Below, in pieces: positions 12,781 through 13,062 of a stretch of DNA of 13,062 bases (position 1 is the stretch's first letter; each line of letters opens with the position of its first letter). Origin of the DNA: Candidatus Methylomirabilis sp. (GTDB taxonomy: Bacteria; Patescibacteriota; Patescibacteriia; DYHP01); assembly GCA_020724105.1 (NCBI GenBank), contig DYHP01000003.1, forward strand, positions 18,067-31,128, in the 5' to 3' direction. Below the pieces are notes generated by a model. The model did no database searches. It saw only the letters and a list, made by a program, of their open reading frames with translations, and was not told the DNA's origin. A program made the translations under genes and the position numbers.

Positions 12781-13062
12781 CTAGTCGCAGTCGTGGCCGC
12801 GGCCGTGTCCGTGGCCGTGATGGTGATGCCCGTGACCGTGCTGGCGCTGATGACCGCGGCAATCGTCATCATCTTCCTCGCAATCTTCATCCACCTCGCT
12901 GTCGCAGTCGTTGTCTATGTCGTCGAAGCAGAGTTCCTGGGCGCCGGGGTAAATGACGGGGTCGGAGTCATCGCAGTCGTAGTAATGTCCTACTGGATCT
13001 GCGAGGTCGGCGCAGAGATTATAACCGTCATTATCCTCGTCGCGGTAATAGGCGTAACAATG
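12781..13062 (-). CDS. MopE-type metal-binding protein with His-rich tail (C-terminal part)
   Basis: The minus strand is open from the right window edge to a TAG at 12783-12781, giving the last 93 residues. It begins HCYAYYRDEDNDGYNLC, continues ...YYDCDDSDPVIYPGAQELC and FDDIDNDCDSEVDEDC. This is the acidic, Cys-containing repeat of the MopE/putative metal-binding motif family: D-x-D-x-DGY, then DCDDSDP-PGA-E-C, then D-DNDCD-x-x-x-DEDC. After an acidic stretch (EEDDDDC) comes a tail of about 23 residues dominated by His and Gly, including HGHGHHHHGHGHG, and ending HDCD. Family members are secreted and bind calcium or copper; the tail should bind transition metals such as Ni, Zn or Cu. The start and probable signal peptide lie outside the window. 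It is convergent with the TrpR-like gene and has its own terminator. Confidence 0.8.
   Translation of the reverse strand, partial: HCYAYYRDEDNDGYNLCADLADPVGHYYDCDDSDPVIYPGAQELCFDDIDNDCDSEVDEDCEEDDDDCRGHQRQHGHGHHHHGHGHGRGHDCD

Noticed and set aside
12738..12956. Plus-strand Arg-rich frame over the right edge
   Set aside because: It is the antisense of the His/Asp/Gly-rich MopE-like coding sequence; the Arg/Gly composition is what that antisense must give.

Overview
The window looks like chromosomal DNA of an uncultivated bacterium of the Candidate Phyla Radiation (Patescibacteria, Parcubacteria-like). This is an inference from several signs: a very long Cys-rich secreted protein of a kind I associate with these genomes, a small TrpR/YerC-like regulator, YraN, a GxxExxY protein, weak or absent Shine-Dalgarno sequences, and intergenic regions full of palindromic repeats. 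The adenylate kinase gene ends in TGA, which fits the standard bacterial code rather than the UGA-Gly code of Gracilibacteria/SR1.

Layout. Bases 1-80 may hold the last codons of an unidentified gene. An adenylate kinase (86-790) follows. After a C/G-rich hairpin repeat and a good extended -10 promoter comes a two-gene unit: a membrane-anchored protein with two thrombospondin-3-type calcium motifs (1008-1586) and a 2619-residue secreted Cys-rich protein with two carbohydrate-binding-like modules and a PKD-like end (1602-9461). Next are a GxxExxY (PD-(D/E)XK-like) gene (9501-9920), a SAM methyltransferase (10072-10608), a three-helix membrane protein (10722-11099), yraN (11175-11540) and a TrpR-like regulator (11648-12121). 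About 650 bases without a confident gene follow. The right edge carries, on the minus strand, the C-terminus of a MopE-type metal-binding protein with a His-rich tail (12781-13062).

The most interesting structure is a family of palindromic elements, present three times (about 936-1020, 9462-10078, 10611-10715), each between two genes and reaching the next gene's start. The arms are made of CGCCA/TGGCG blocks spaced 10-11-10 bp, about one helical turn. The middle copy carries the GxxExxY gene at the palindrome centre, with its start and stop codons in the repeat arms, and a second inverted-repeat-bounded insert in its right arm. The first copy looks like the empty version of both. This suggests a small mobile or hitchhiking element built on a phased palindrome.

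A second system is the TrpR-like regulator. A palindrome (core TTTGATACA-N4-TGTATCA) lies just upstream of its start, and three more copies lie downstream, the last directly before an extended -10 promoter. That promoter faces a non-coding 19-bp tandem repeat array and a MITE-like element. This looks like an autoregulated regulator with a downstream operator cluster, possibly driving a small non-coding transcript.
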